Positions 63,877-64,000 of a stretch of 64,000 nucleotides of DNA are shown piece after piece; position 1 is the stretch's first letter; each line of letters starts with the position of its first letter. This DNA comes from Chloroflexota bacterium (GTDB taxonomy: Bacteria > Chloroflexota > UBA11872). Below the pieces are notes generated by a model, which saw nothing but the letters and a program-made list of their open reading frames with translations, had not been told where the DNA came from and did no database searches. A program made the translations under genes and the position numbers. The stretch covers positions 112,987-176,986 of the forward strand of contig JAJECS010000020.1 of NCBI GenBank assembly GCA_022821905.1. Direction: 5' to 3'.

Positions 63877-64000
63877 GAGACCTTTGAATAATTGGGGCTG
63901 GAGCGCATGGAGAGGCGCATCGGCCGCTCTTGGAGCACAGTGCGGTGGTTGGGCGGTCGGGTCAGCGCGGGATCCCGTGCGGCGGGACCCCGCGCGAGGC

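Overview
This is a GC-rich, gene-dense bacterial chromosome segment. I infer a Chloroflexota member, possibly an SAR202-like or sponge-associated lineage. The main clue is the pair of twin-arginine, lipobox-bearing solute-binding proteins that continue into a long Val/Glu/Lys stalk, a layout I know mostly from that phylum. The mix of paralogous enolase-superfamily, isomerase, dioxygenase and dehydrogenase genes fits, but no rRNA or marker gene settles the placement. There is no rRNA, CRISPR array, transposase, integrase or phage gene.

1-15 kb is a carbohydrate block with near mirror symmetry. A plus-strand peptide/oligosaccharide importer (permease C, binding protein, permease B) faces a minus-strand importer with the same gene order. 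Between them lie two near-identical five-bladed propeller glycosidase-like genes, a GH32-like gene, a membrane protein and a sugar-acid dehydratase-like enolase. The importer ATPases are not in the window. 15-20 kb is a plus-strand run of two xylose-isomerase-like barrels, a phytoene-desaturase-like flavoprotein and a class III aminotransferase. 20-25 kb is a complete Aap-type amino-acid importer.

25-38 kb is mixed. It holds an XRE regulator with an unrecognised partner, a large membrane protein, tRNA-Thr(UGU), a second GH32 gene with a PhyH dioxygenase, and a brnTA toxin-antitoxin module lying between two copies of a 50-bp sequence. A TPP enzyme, an endonuclease/phosphatase-fold protein, a HEPN/nucleotidyltransferase pair, tRNA-Arg(UCU) and a membrane protein follow.

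38-47 kb is core metabolism on the minus strand: ndk-sucC-sucD-korA-korB (2-oxoglutarate to succinyl-CoA to succinate), preceded by M16 peptidase, TPR and Roadblock/LC7 genes. 47-51 kb is an envelope operon on the plus strand (heptose-type kinase, nucleotidyltransferase, MurJ flippase). 51-57 kb is a second catabolic operon: TPP enzyme, SDR, sialidase-like propeller and two tandem MDR dehydrogenases. 57-64 kb holds a transaldolase, a membrane-PLP-enzyme fusion, a DNA glycosylase, an SH3 lipoprotein, a P-loop protein without the Walker A lysine, and groEL without an adjacent groES.

Several dispersed palindromes recur in intergenic DNA, two of them exactly between convergent genes.
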